From NCBI GenBank assembly GCA_950097605.1, contig CATNEU010000112.1:1-5762 (forward strand): a stretch of 5,762 nt of DNA. Direction: 5' to 3'. Below the pieces are notes generated by a model. That model was not told the origin of the DNA, did not search any database, and saw only the letters and a program-made list of their open reading frames with translations. Below are positions 1 through 5,666 of this stretch, piece by piece. This stretch comes from an uncultured Oscillospiraceae bacterium. Lineage in GTDB: Bacteria > Bacillota > Clostridia > Oscillospirales > Ruminococcaceae. The first letter of the stretch is position 1. Each line of letters opens with the position of its first letter. A program made the position numbers and the translations under genes.

Positions 1-1
1 T

Positions 2-106
2 GCACGCCGGTACGACCAGTCCGAGCTGCGGATCCGCAACACCATCCGGGCCGCGCTCGAGCTTCCGCCGATACCGGTAAAAAGGGCGCAATCAAACGAC
101 GCATAA
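2..106 (+). CDS. C-terminal end of an unidentified gene (5' end outside window)
   Basis: Frame 2 is open from the first base of the window to a TAA at 104-106 and gives 34 residues. The peptide is highly charged and helix-like (YDQSELRIRNTIRAALELPP), followed by a short basic, polar tail ending QSNDA. Its GC-rich codon use with good third positions resembles the other genes here, and the AT-rich sequence starts right after the stop, so this is probably the true end of a gene. I do not recognise the family. It ends 171 bases before the recombinase and could be cargo of the same element or unrelated flanking DNA. Confidence 0.5.
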   Translation, partial: ARRYDQSELRIRNTIRAALELPPIPVKRAQSNDA

Positions 107-262
107 AAAATGTATATGAAATACAGTTTTGAACAAGCTGCTGGAAATCACCCAGCCGGCTCATGGTTTATTCATTCGATCCATGCCGAAAAACAGCGAA
201 ACATACAGGAATTATTCCAAGCTGTCTTACCATAGAATATACCAGATCCATCAAGTTTTTTG

Positions 263-272
263 AGGAGGAGGG
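263..272 (+). promoter_or_regulatory. Ribosome binding site of the recombinase (decides the start)
   Basis: AGGAGGAGGG lies 5 to 9 bases before the ATG at 278. This favours that ATG over an in-frame TTG at 260, which would place the Shine-Dalgarno sequence inside the coding region and add six residues before the conserved beta strand. A short upstream reading frame (from 120, no ATG) also ends at a TGA at 261-263, right at this site. Confidence 0.85.
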
Positions 273-277
273 ACAGC

Positions 278-1672
278 ATGAAAACCGCCGCCGCCTATAT
301 ACGGGTCAGCACCGATGAACAGACGGAATACAGCCCCGACAGCCAGCTCAAGCACATCCAGCGGTACGCGGGCAGCCACTCGCTGGAGATTCCGCCCGCC
401 TATGTCTTCATAGACGAGGGAATCAGCGGAAAAACCGCCCAAAAACGGCCTGCCTTTCTACAGATGATTCACGCAGCCAAAACCGGTGCGTTCGATGTGA
501 TTCTGGTCTATTCGCTGTCGCGTTTCGCGCGCAGCCGGGAGGACAGCGTCGTCTATAAGCGCATGCTCCGCAAGGACCTCGGAATCGACGTGATCAGCAC
601 CACGCAGGACCTCGGAGGCGACAAGACTTCTATTTTAATGGAAGCGCTGCTCGAGGCAATGGATGAATACTACAGCATCGACCTGGGCGAAAACGTCAAA
701 CGCGGCATGGCCGAAAAGTTCAGCCGCGGCGAACCGGTCTGCGCGCCGCCGTTTGGGTACCGTATGGACGGCAAAGCCTTTGCACCCGATCCGGAGGAAG
801 CCCCGGTGGTCCGGATGATCTTTTCGGAATTCTGCGCCGGGGCGCCGGTACGCGAGATCGCCGCCATGCTCGGGGCCATGGGACTGCGCACAAAGCGCGG
901 AAACCCGTTTGAAAGCCGCTCGGTACGGTATATCCTCCGCAACCCCGTCTATCTGGGAAAGCTCTGCCGAAAGCAGCAAAGGCGGTTTCCGGAAGCGGAA
1001 ACGACTTTTCTCCACTCCCCCGCCGTCCATCCGCCGCTGGTGGACGAAACGCGCTGGATGCAAGCCCAGGAGCTGCTTGTGCAAACAGCCGGGCGCCCTG
1101 CCGCATCCCACGCGCCAGCCCTGCAGACGCCGCTGCACGGGCTTGTACGTTGCAGCAACTGCGGCAGCCGCTTGGTTGCTTCGGGAAAACACTCGCTGCA
1201 ATGCCACGCCTATGCCAAAGGCCGCTGTACGGTTTCGCACAGCATTTCCGTGCGGCTGCTCGAACAATCGGTTTTCCAGGCGCTGGAGCAGGTCTTCGGA
1301 ACCGCGTGTCTACCGCGCCTGCCCGCCGCATCACAGGATAACAGCCCCTGCGCAGCGTTGCTGCGGCGGCAAATCGCCAAGGAGAACCGGCGGCTGATAA
1401 AGGCCCGTGAAGCATACGAAAATGGGGTAGACAGTCTGGACGAATACGGCCGGCAGAAAAAGGGCATTCAAAGCCGTCTGGCTTTTCTGCAGCAAAAGCT
1501 GCAAAACACCCCCTCCATATCCGATCCGCCCGGCCAGGAGAAGCCGTTTCTCTCGCTGCTTCAGGGCGAAGCCATTGCATGCCGGGAAAAACAGGAACTG
1601 CTGCAATCCGTGCTGCACAGCATTGTCCTGGACCGCAGTGCAGACCACCTGTCCATATACCTCAACGCCTGA
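278..1672 (+). CDS. Large serine recombinase (resolvase/invertase superfamily integrase)
   Basis: This is a site-specific DNA recombinase of 464 residues that would cut and rejoin att sites through a covalent serine-DNA link to integrate, excise or invert a DNA segment. The resolvase catalytic domain covers about residues 4-150: YIRVSTDEQ contains the nucleophile Ser11 with Arg9, and YSLSRFARS (78-86) carries the conserved active-site arginines. A Recombinase domain follows (about 155-260, with PPFGYR and YILRNPVYLGKL). Next is a zinc ribbon with Cys292, Cys295, Cys309 and Cys317, then a coiled-coil-like, charged segment (about 360-410) of the kind that controls integration direction in this class. 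The length is typical and all key residues are present, so it is probably active. The start at 278 is set by the strong upstream ribosome binding site. It is followed after 21 bases by a cotJC fragment, suggesting that its attachment site lies there. Its exact target and any directionality factor are not visible. Confidence 0.96.
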   Translation: MKTAAAYIRVSTDEQTEYSPDSQLKHIQRYAGSHSLEIPPAYVFIDEGISGKTAQKRPAFLQMIHAAKTGAFDVILVYSLSRFARSREDSVVYKRMLRKDLGIDVISTTQDLGGDKTSILMEALLEAMDEYYSIDLGENVKRGMAEKFSRGEPVCAPPFGYRMDGKAFAPDPEEAPVVRMIFSEFCAGAPVREIAAMLGAMGLRTKRGNPFESRSVRYILRNPVYLGKLCRKQQRRFPEAETTFLHSPAVHPPLVDETRWMQAQELLVQTAGRPAASHAPALQTPLHGLVRCSNCGSRLVASGKHSLQCHAYAKGRCTVSHSISVRLLEQSVFQALEQVFGTACLPRLPAASQDNSPCAALLRRQIAKENRRLIKAREAYENGVDSLDEYGRQKKGIQSRLAFLQQKLQNTPSISDPPGQEKPFLSLLQGEAIACREKQELLQSVLHSIVLDRSADHLSIYLNA

Positions 1673-1680
1673 ATTCCTCT

Positions 1681-1711
1681 CTCGCCGCCATCAGGAGGAC
1701 CTGATGGCGAG
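1681..1711 (+). repeat. Imperfect inverted repeat at the recombinase/cotJC join (candidate att site or hairpin)
   Basis: CGCCATCAGG (1686-1695) and CCTGATGGCG (1700-1709) are perfect inverted repeats of 10 bp around the 4-base centre AGGA. A further CT/AG pair closes the stem if CGC (1683-1685) bulges out. The right arm lies in cotJC codons (GGPDG) while the left arm does not match cotJC, so the symmetry is made where the two sequences meet. Attachment sites of large serine recombinases are commonly imperfect palindromes around a central dinucleotide; here the centre would be GG at 1697-1698. No T run follows, so a Rho-independent terminator is less likely. The att-site role is inference. Confidence 0.45.
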
Positions 1712-1804
1712 CTGAGCGCCGCAACCCGCTATCTTTCGCAGCGGTTTGCCACCCCCTATGGGGAAATCAAAGGCATCCTGACTGACATTGGTACAGAAGA
1801 ATAG
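1694..1804 (+). pseudogene. cotJC: Internal fragment of a CotJC-type manganese catalase (spore coat)
   Basis: The frame starting at 1694 reads GGPDGELSAATRYLSQRF, then a short stretch, then GILTDIGTEE, then TAG. This matches the N-terminal third of the CotJC/manganese catalase family, which is normally about 190 residues. The fragment keeps the equivalents of two manganese-binding glutamates (in DGEL and at the end of GTEE) but stops just before the LAH segment that carries the first histidine ligand. The TAG replaces a conserved leucine codon and differs from TTG by one base, and the following GCG still fits the next alanine, so a nonsense mutation followed by decay is plausible. There is no start codon: upstream the frame is open only back to the recombinase stop and does not look like CotJC. 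It cannot make a working enzyme. The family call rests on pattern recognition of a well-conserved segment. Confidence 0.82.
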
Positions 1805-1986
1805 GCGCCACAGGTGTGTCAGTCTTCTTCACAAGCTGTCCGCGGCGTTGGTTCAGTCCCTCACAGCCTCCTCCTGCCATATACGAGACCCTTCCGCCAC
1901 CCCCGCGCAACCGCCTGCTCCCTAGCAAACAAACATATTCAAAATAATTACATTTCCGACTTTTTCCCTGCAATTGTTAACGAATG
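1805..1986 (+). other. Unassigned stretch between the cotJC remnant and the next promoter
   Basis: No convincing gene is visible. About 1830-1925 is C-rich on this strand with no ribosome binding site, and short open frames on both strands lack start signals and protein-like composition. I see no further cotJC similarity past about 1810. From about 1925 the sequence turns AT-rich and leads into a promoter. Confidence 0.5.
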
Positions 1987-2015
1987 TTGCTGTATATGAA
2001 TTTTTCTGCTATAAT
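1987..2015 (+). promoter_or_regulatory. Sigma-A-type promoter for the membrane protein gene
   Basis: TTGCTG (1987-1992) and TATAAT (2010-2015) are separated by exactly 17 bases, and a TG at 2007-2008 makes an extended -10 element. Transcription would start near 2022, giving a leader of about 60 bases before the ATG at 2086. An AGGAGG ribosome binding site lies at 2073-2078. Confidence 0.75.
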
Positions 2016-2085
2016 TGATGAAAATTAATAGGATCCCATCTGCCGCAGCAGACCTCTGCAGAGGGAAACGACAGGAGGAATCGAG

Positions 2086-3018
2086 ATGCCCAAAAATTAC
2101 TTATCGAATTTCGCTGCCCAAAATGGTCTCTCTTGGGATGCCAAACGCGGCGCCGCATACGGTATGTTTCAGGACTACCGCATAACGGCGCTCTATCTGG
2201 CTTCCAAGCAGTATATGGTCAACATGAATGTACATGTAGAGGAACCCGAACGCGTCGCCGAGCTCGCCGCGTACCTCAACGGCCTGCTCTCCACCTACCC
2301 GGCGCTCAACCATGCCAATTTTCAAAACAACACCATCACCATTTCTGTAAAATCGGAAGGCGCGCAGGATGTCGACACGCTCTCCCGGCTGTTGCAGGAA
2401 ATTGCCGGGCACTGCCGGTACAACAACTATGCAAACTGCTGTAAGCAATGTGGTTCCACCGAAAACCTCTCGATATACGGCGTCGTCGGACAATGCGAGA
2501 CGCTGTGCAGCGATTGTTTTGAAAAGTATACAGTGGATCTCGCACAGGCGTCCGCTCAGAAAAAAGACAACCCGGTGGCAGGCATCGCAGGCGCGCTGCT
2601 GGGCTCTCTGATTGGCGTCGTACTCTGGGTAGCCGTCTATCAGATCGGCTTTATCGCCGGCATTGTCGGGTTCGTCATGGCGGTGTGCTGCATCGGCGGC
2701 TATCAAAAGTTCAGCGGCAAGCTCACAAAAACCGGGTTGATTCTCTCGATTGTCATTGCAATCGTCATGCTGTTCGCCGCTGAGTACATTTCGGTCGGCA
2801 TTGAAATCTACAATGTTTTCAAAGAGTATGACGTATCGTTTACCATCATCAGCGGACTGCGCGCAGTCCCGACCTTTCTTGGGGAATCCGAAATTCTCAG
2901 CGCGATGCTCAAAGACCTCGCGATTGGCTATGTGCTGATGGCAATATCCAGTGTCAGCTATATCCGAAACGTCTTCCGCAAAACCTCCAACGAGCAGGAA
3001 GCAGTCCGCCTGGCCTAA
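2086..3018 (+). CDS. Multi-pass membrane protein with a four-cysteine zinc-ribbon-like motif, unknown function
   Basis: The predicted protein has 310 residues. The soluble N-terminal part (about 1-160) looks like a mixed alpha/beta domain. It ends in a metal-site-like pattern, Cys119-x2-Cys122 and Cys141-x2-Cys144, of the kind that holds one zinc ion. Hydrophobic stretches follow at about 165-187, 188-205, 217-236 and 276-293, so the C-terminal half is membrane-embedded with a short polar tail. The second and third stretches are joined by a basic loop (QKFSGKLTKTG), probably cytoplasmic. The start is set by AGGAGG seven bases upstream of the ATG, and the gene has its own promoter and terminator, so it is monocistronic. 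A long open frame on the opposite strand is a shadow: it lacks these signals. I recognise the general architecture from clostridial hypothetical proteins but no named function. Transport, sensing or stress roles cannot be told apart. Confidence 0.9.
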   Translation: MPKNYLSNFAAQNGLSWDAKRGAAYGMFQDYRITALYLASKQYMVNMNVHVEEPERVAELAAYLNGLLSTYPALNHANFQNNTITISVKSEGAQDVDTLSRLLQEIAGHCRYNNYANCCKQCGSTENLSIYGVVGQCETLCSDCFEKYTVDLAQASAQKKDNPVAGIAGALLGSLIGVVLWVAVYQIGFIAGIVGFVMAVCCIGGYQKFSGKLTKTGLILSIVIAIVMLFAAEYISVGIEIYNVFKEYDVSFTIISGLRAVPTFLGESEILSAMLKDLAIGYVLMAISSVSYIRNVFRKTSNEQEAVRLA

Positions 3019-3040
3019 ATTCAGAATATATTGAACTAGA

Positions 3041-3075
3041 AAAGCCTGCAGAACGCCTGCAGGCTTTATTTTTAT
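3041..3075 (+). terminator. Strong Rho-independent terminator, probably bidirectional
   Basis: AAAGCCTGCAG (3041-3051) pairs perfectly over 11 bp with CTGCAGGCTTT (3057-3067) around a 5-base loop, followed by ATTTTTAT on the plus strand. Read on the minus strand, the same stem is followed by TTTT and then CTAG. It ends the membrane protein gene 22 bases after its stop and would also end a minus-strand transcript arriving from 3194. Confidence 0.92.
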
Positions 3076-3194
3076 CCCATCCACACCGTTTGCAAAGTCA
3101 GTCTGTTTTTCTCAATCGCCATCTGGGAGCATCCTTCATTATTCAAAAATTGTAAATTCAGGGCAGTTGGATCATCAACCCAATTTATATGCAT
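3072..3194 (-). CDS. Possible small gene or gene remnant, 40 residues, unknown
   Basis: On the minus strand an ATG at 3194 opens 40 codons ending at TAA (3074-3072). The peptide begins MHINWVDDPTALNLQF and ends LTLQTVWMG, with a protein-like mix of residues. The frame stays open seven codons more upstream (YENFGY...) with no start codon there. Support comes from a perfect TATAAT 26 bases upstream and from the shared terminator just after the stop, which make a convergent pair with the membrane protein gene. Against it are the short length, the absence of a clear Shine-Dalgarno sequence (only a weak GGA at about position -9) and the AT-rich setting. It may be a true small protein or the tail of a decayed gene. 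I do not recognise the sequence. Confidence 0.35.
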   Translation of the reverse strand: MHINWVDDPTALNLQFLNNEGCSQMAIEKNRLTLQTVWMG

Positions 3195-3220
3195 AAAATA
3201 TCCGAAGTTTTCATACTGAA

Positions 3221-3248
3221 ATTATATAAATTCACAAAGATTGACCAA
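3221..3248 (-). promoter_or_regulatory. Possible minus-strand promoter for the small ORF
   Basis: On the minus strand TATAAT (plus coordinates 3221-3226) follows a poor -35 candidate TTGGTC (3243-3248) at 16 bases. The -10 box is perfect but lies in AT-rich DNA where such hexamers arise by chance. It would start a transcript close before the ATG at 3194. Confidence 0.3.
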
Positions 3249-3274
3249 TCCCTTATGCCAATCGTCCTTTTTTC

Positions 3275-3316
3275 TTGCGCCATTTTTGCAAAGCGGTTAT
3301 ACTTTCTTTGTATATA
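3275..3316 (+). promoter_or_regulatory. Promoter region of the RiPP-like operon
   Basis: Two overlapping arrangements are visible. TTGCGC (3275-3280), 17 bases, then TATACT (3298-3303) is one; TTGCAA (3286-3291) with a TGTATATATT block (3309-3318) at 17-19 bases is the other. Either gives a leader of about 35-55 bases before the ATG at 3360. I cannot decide between them from sequence alone, and no clear operator is seen. The rest of the gap from 3076 to 3274 holds only the minus-strand small ORF described separately. Confidence 0.55.
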
Positions 3317-3359
3317 TTAGCAGCGCACATTTTCAAAACTATACCAACGGGGGGTTTTC

Positions 3360-3626
3360 ATGAAAATCAAATCCGGATTTCTCTTGCGCAAAGTAGCCGG
3401 TTCCGAAATGGCGGTACCCATCGGCAGCAGAACGGTGGATATTCACGGAATCATCGCGCTGAACGAAACAGGGGCGTTTCTCTGGCGGCTGCTGGAGCAG
3501 GATTGCAGCCCCGAGGCGTTGGCGGCCGCCCTCGCCCGGGAATTTGAGGTGGATCTCGAGCAGGCCCGCGCGGACGTGAACGTCTACCTTGCCAGCCTGC
3601 AGACACAGGGGCTGATCGAACCATGA
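3360..3626 (+). CDS. PqqD-family peptide-binding protein (RiPP recognition element)
   Basis: This 88-residue protein belongs to the PqqD family, a small winged-helix fold that binds the leader of a precursor peptide and hands it to a radical SAM maturase. The sequence shows the family layout: an N-terminal strand region (about 7-30, with LLRKVAGSEMAVPIG), the hallmark segment LNETGAFLWRLLEQ (34-47), a helix with PEALAAALAREFEVD (51-65), and a C-terminal helix ending in LASLQTQGLIEP. The length is typical. The ATG is preceded by GGGGGG at 3349-3354, a usable but unusual ribosome binding site. Its stop overlaps the radical SAM start as ATGA (3623-3626), so the two are translationally coupled and probably act as a complex. 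The usual pathway role in PQQ synthesis is not implied: no other pqq genes are present, and this family is used in many peptide pathways. Confidence 0.88.
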   Translation: MKIKSGFLLRKVAGSEMAVPIGSRTVDIHGIIALNETGAFLWRLLEQDCSPEALAAALAREFEVDLEQARADVNVYLASLQTQGLIEP

Positions 3627-4732
3627 GCACGCCCGCCGAAAAAACAGCCGGACCCGCGTGGTTTTGCTATGCACAGGATTTGAAAAAACAGGCGCAGACC
3701 GCACAATCCCCGATCATCGCCACGTTTGAGCTTACGCCGCGCTGCAATTTTGCGTGTTCCATGTGCTATGTGCGGCTTTCGCCGCAGCAAATGAAACCCA
3801 TTGGCCGGGAGCACACAGCCGCAGAATGGATCGAGCTTGCCAAGCAGACAGCAGAGGCCGGCACACTGTTTCTGCTGCTCACCGGCGTCGAACCCTTTGT
3901 GCGGCCCGATTTTCGGGAGATCTATGAGGCGCTGTCCGAACTGGGCTTTTTGCTCACCATCTATTCCAACGGCTATCTGATCGACCGGAACACAGCCGGC
4001 TGGCTGGCGGAACGGCCGCCTCTCAAGCTGCGCATTACCATGTACGGCGCCACCAACGAGACCTACCAAAGGGTGTGCGGATGCCCAGACGGGTTCACCC
4101 GTGTCGCACAGGCCATCTCGTTGTTGCAGCAACGGCGCATACCGCTTTCGCTTTCCTATACAATGATCCGCGAAAACCAGCAGGATTTCCCGCTTTTCCA
4201 GCAATTTGCCGCCGAACGCGGGCTTTCCTACATATATACCTCCAACATCGTCAAGCCTGTGCGCGGCGCCTCCTCCAGGGCGGAGCAGGTTCGTATTGAT
4301 TTGAACAAGCAACTGCAAAACGATCTGCACGACCGGACCAAACGCATCCCGGGCTTCGTCGGCGTATCGGATGATCCCCTCGCCCACTGCGGCAGCAACC
4401 GCTGCGGCTACTGGATCACTTGGGATGGAAAAATGAGTCTCTGTTCCTTTATGGAAACCCCGCACACCCGCCCCTTTGAGGAGGGGTTGCCGGCCGCGTG
4501 GGAGCAGCTCCAGGCCCGGCTTTCCTCGCTGCGAAAACCGGCGGCGTGCGCCTCATGCGAGGACGCGGCGTTCTGCGCCTCCTGCCCCGGCATGTTCTGC
4601 GCGGAAACCGGCCGCCCCGATCAGACCTCCCCCGCGATCTGCGAACGCGCGGCGCTGCTGCACCGGCACTATGCGCCGTCTGGGGAGCGCGACGCAGAGC
4701 CGGTGAGAGGCGGTGCAACCACAGATGTCTAG
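3623..4732 (+). CDS. Radical SAM/SPASM peptide maturase
   Basis: This 369-residue enzyme would use a [4Fe-4S] cluster and S-adenosylmethionine to make a radical and install a crosslink or other change in the precursor peptide. The SAM cluster motif is Cys41-x3-Cys45-x2-Cys48 in TPRCNFACSMCYV. The usual GGEP motif appears as TGVEP (87-91), a one-residue variant. The barrel continues with YSNGYLI (114-120) and LRITMYG (136-142). The C-terminal part has a SPASM-like cysteine set for extra iron-sulfur clusters: Cys256, Cys261, Cys274, Cys309, Cys312, Cys318, Cys321, Cys326 and Cys340, including the typical WDGKMSLC run. The ATG overlaps the PqqD stop; AGGGG at 3607-3611 is the only weak ribosome binding site, so coupling is likely. 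Context with PqqD, a kinase and a small peptide supports RiPP maturation. The chemistry (thioether, C-C link, epimerisation) cannot be read from sequence. Confidence 0.93.
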   Translation: MSTPAEKTAGPAWFCYAQDLKKQAQTAQSPIIATFELTPRCNFACSMCYVRLSPQQMKPIGREHTAAEWIELAKQTAEAGTLFLLLTGVEPFVRPDFREIYEALSELGFLLTIYSNGYLIDRNTAGWLAERPPLKLRITMYGATNETYQRVCGCPDGFTRVAQAISLLQQRRIPLSLSYTMIRENQQDFPLFQQFAAERGLSYIYTSNIVKPVRGASSRAEQVRIDLNKQLQNDLHDRTKRIPGFVGVSDDPLAHCGSNRCGYWITWDGKMSLCSFMETPHTRPFEEGLPAAWEQLQARLSSLRKPAACASCEDAAFCASCPGMFCAETGRPDQTSPAICERAALLHRHYAPSGERDAEPVRGGATTDV

Positions 4733-5570
4733 TCGTTTTCAGGGTTCCATTGCAGGCTTGCCGGTGTGGATGACCTACAACGGCGTAACCTCCCGGTTCC
4801 GGGAGACACTGCGTATGTTTGAGGACGCTTCCCCAAAACAACCGGCGATGCATATGGACTATGCATTCTGCGCTTCCTCTCTCCTGTTTCCGGATCCAAG
4901 CGCCCGTATCAACAATATGCGCTTCCAACTGGACCCAAACACGGGGCAATGCCGCATGTGGGAGGACGGCAGCCCCCTTCTGCTGAGCGCACAGCCCGGC
5001 TGGGAACAGGTCAAAATCCTCTCCTGCCTGCCCGTGCTGCCCGAGCGGATCGAAAAAAACCTCTCCATGCTGGCTTTCCAGTCCCGTTTCTGCCTGGCAG
5101 ACGGCCTTTTTATGCACGGGGCCATTGCGGAACTGCAAGACCGCGCCGTGGTTTTCACGGGGTCTTCCGGCGTGGGGAAGTCCACACAGGCAGCGCTTTG
5201 GAAACAGCATCTCGGTGCCCGTATCCTCAACGGCGATAAAACGTTCCTCCACTGCGGACGCGGCGAAATCCGTGCGTTCGGTTCTCCTTGGAGCGGCTCC
5301 TCCCCAGATTTTTTCAATGCCTCGGCGCCGCTGCAAGCGGTCGTTGTTCTGCGGCAGGCGGAGGAAAACCAGATGCGCAGGCTGTCCATACCGGAGAGCC
5401 TCTCTCTGTTTGCCACCCACTGCTATTATCCCTATTGGGATGCTGCGCTTGTGGAAAAAACAATGGACAGCTTAGACCGGCTTTTGATGCATACGCCGGT
5501 GTACCTGCTGTGCTGCCGTCCCGACAAGCAGGCCGTCGAAACCGCTTACTGGGAAATTTTTACAAGCTAG
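4713..5570 (+). CDS. HprK/PEPCK-like P-loop kinase of the RiPP cluster
   Basis: The protein has 285 residues from the GTG at 4713, or 281 from the ATG at 4725; both overlap the end of the radical SAM gene and the choice is open (GGTGAG at 4702-4707 fits the GTG better). The C-terminal half resembles the HPr kinase fold: FMHGAIAE (133-140), the Walker A loop FTGSSGVGKST (148-158), NGDKTFL (173-179) with a likely catalytic or magnesium-binding Asp175, and GSPWSGS (190-196). The N-terminal 130 residues are a less conserved domain with no clear motif. Relatives of this kind sit beside PqqD-like proteins and precursor peptides, and some lasso-peptide clusters have HprK-like kinases that phosphorylate the peptide. 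A role in phosphorylating the precursor, which has several serines, is therefore reasonable but inferred. It is not the carbon-control HprK: length, N-terminal domain and context differ. Confidence 0.85.
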   Translation: MQPQMSSRFQGSIAGLPVWMTYNGVTSRFRETLRMFEDASPKQPAMHMDYAFCASSLLFPDPSARINNMRFQLDPNTGQCRMWEDGSPLLLSAQPGWEQVKILSCLPVLPERIEKNLSMLAFQSRFCLADGLFMHGAIAELQDRAVVFTGSSGVGKSTQAALWKQHLGARILNGDKTFLHCGRGEIRAFGSPWSGSSPDFFNASAPLQAVVVLRQAEENQMRRLSIPESLSLFATHCYYPYWDAALVEKTMDSLDRLLMHTPVYLLCCRPDKQAVETAYWEIFTS

Positions 5571-5615
5571 GCCGCACCCCTCCGCCGATACTCCGTTCCC
5601 CTGTGCCCCGGACCG

Positions 5616-5650
5616 TGCGCCGGTGCGCAAACAACCGCTTGTTTTTATTT
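5616..5650 (+). terminator. Weak hairpin pair before the peptide gene (possible attenuator or processing site)
   Basis: TGCGC/GCGCA (5616-5629, loop CGGT) is followed at once by AAACAA/TTGTTT (5629-5644, loop CCGC) and a T-rich run to 5650. The two stems share one base, so they would compete or stack. Together they resemble a weak terminator between the kinase stop and the peptide's ribosome binding site. Partial readthrough, or RNA processing that stabilises the peptide message, are both possible. I see no separate promoter in 5571-5650. Confidence 0.4.
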
Positions 5651-5652
5651 AA

Positions 5653-5662
5653 GGGAGGTGAT
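5653..5662 (+). promoter_or_regulatory. Near-perfect ribosome binding site of the precursor peptide
   Basis: GGGAGGTGAT matches almost the whole 16S anti-Shine-Dalgarno tail (consensus AAGGAGGTGAT), with good spacing to the ATG at 5667. It is much stronger than the sites of the three upstream genes, as expected for a peptide substrate needed in excess over its enzymes. Confidence 0.85.
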
Positions 5663-5666
5663 TGCC

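Noticed and set aside
110..235. 41-codon plus-strand frame starting ATG right after the partial gene's stop
   Set aside because: No ribosome binding site, AT-rich gap, and a second unrelated open frame (120-263) covers the same bases; neither looks like a known protein.
260..277. TTG start giving a recombinase six residues longer
   Set aside because: It would place the AGGAGGAGGG site inside the gene; the ATG at 278 has ideal spacing and starts right before the conserved catalytic strand.
1681..1711. Reading the inverted repeat as the recombinase terminator
   Set aside because: No T run follows either arm on the plus strand, so a Rho-independent terminator is not well supported; kept as a repeat instead.
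1767..1973. 68-codon minus-strand frame across the cotJC remnant
   Set aside because: It is partly the antisense of the cotJC fragment, with low-complexity glycine and arginine runs and no ribosome binding site.
2101..3084. 327-codon minus-strand open frame opposite the membrane protein
   Set aside because: It crosses the terminator hairpin, has no start signals, and is a composition-driven shadow; the plus-strand gene has a promoter, ribosome binding site, membrane segments and a cysteine motif.
4449..5420. 323-codon minus-strand open frame across the maturase/kinase boundary
   Set aside because: It is Arg/Pro/Gly-rich, spans two real genes with clear motifs, and has no supporting signals.
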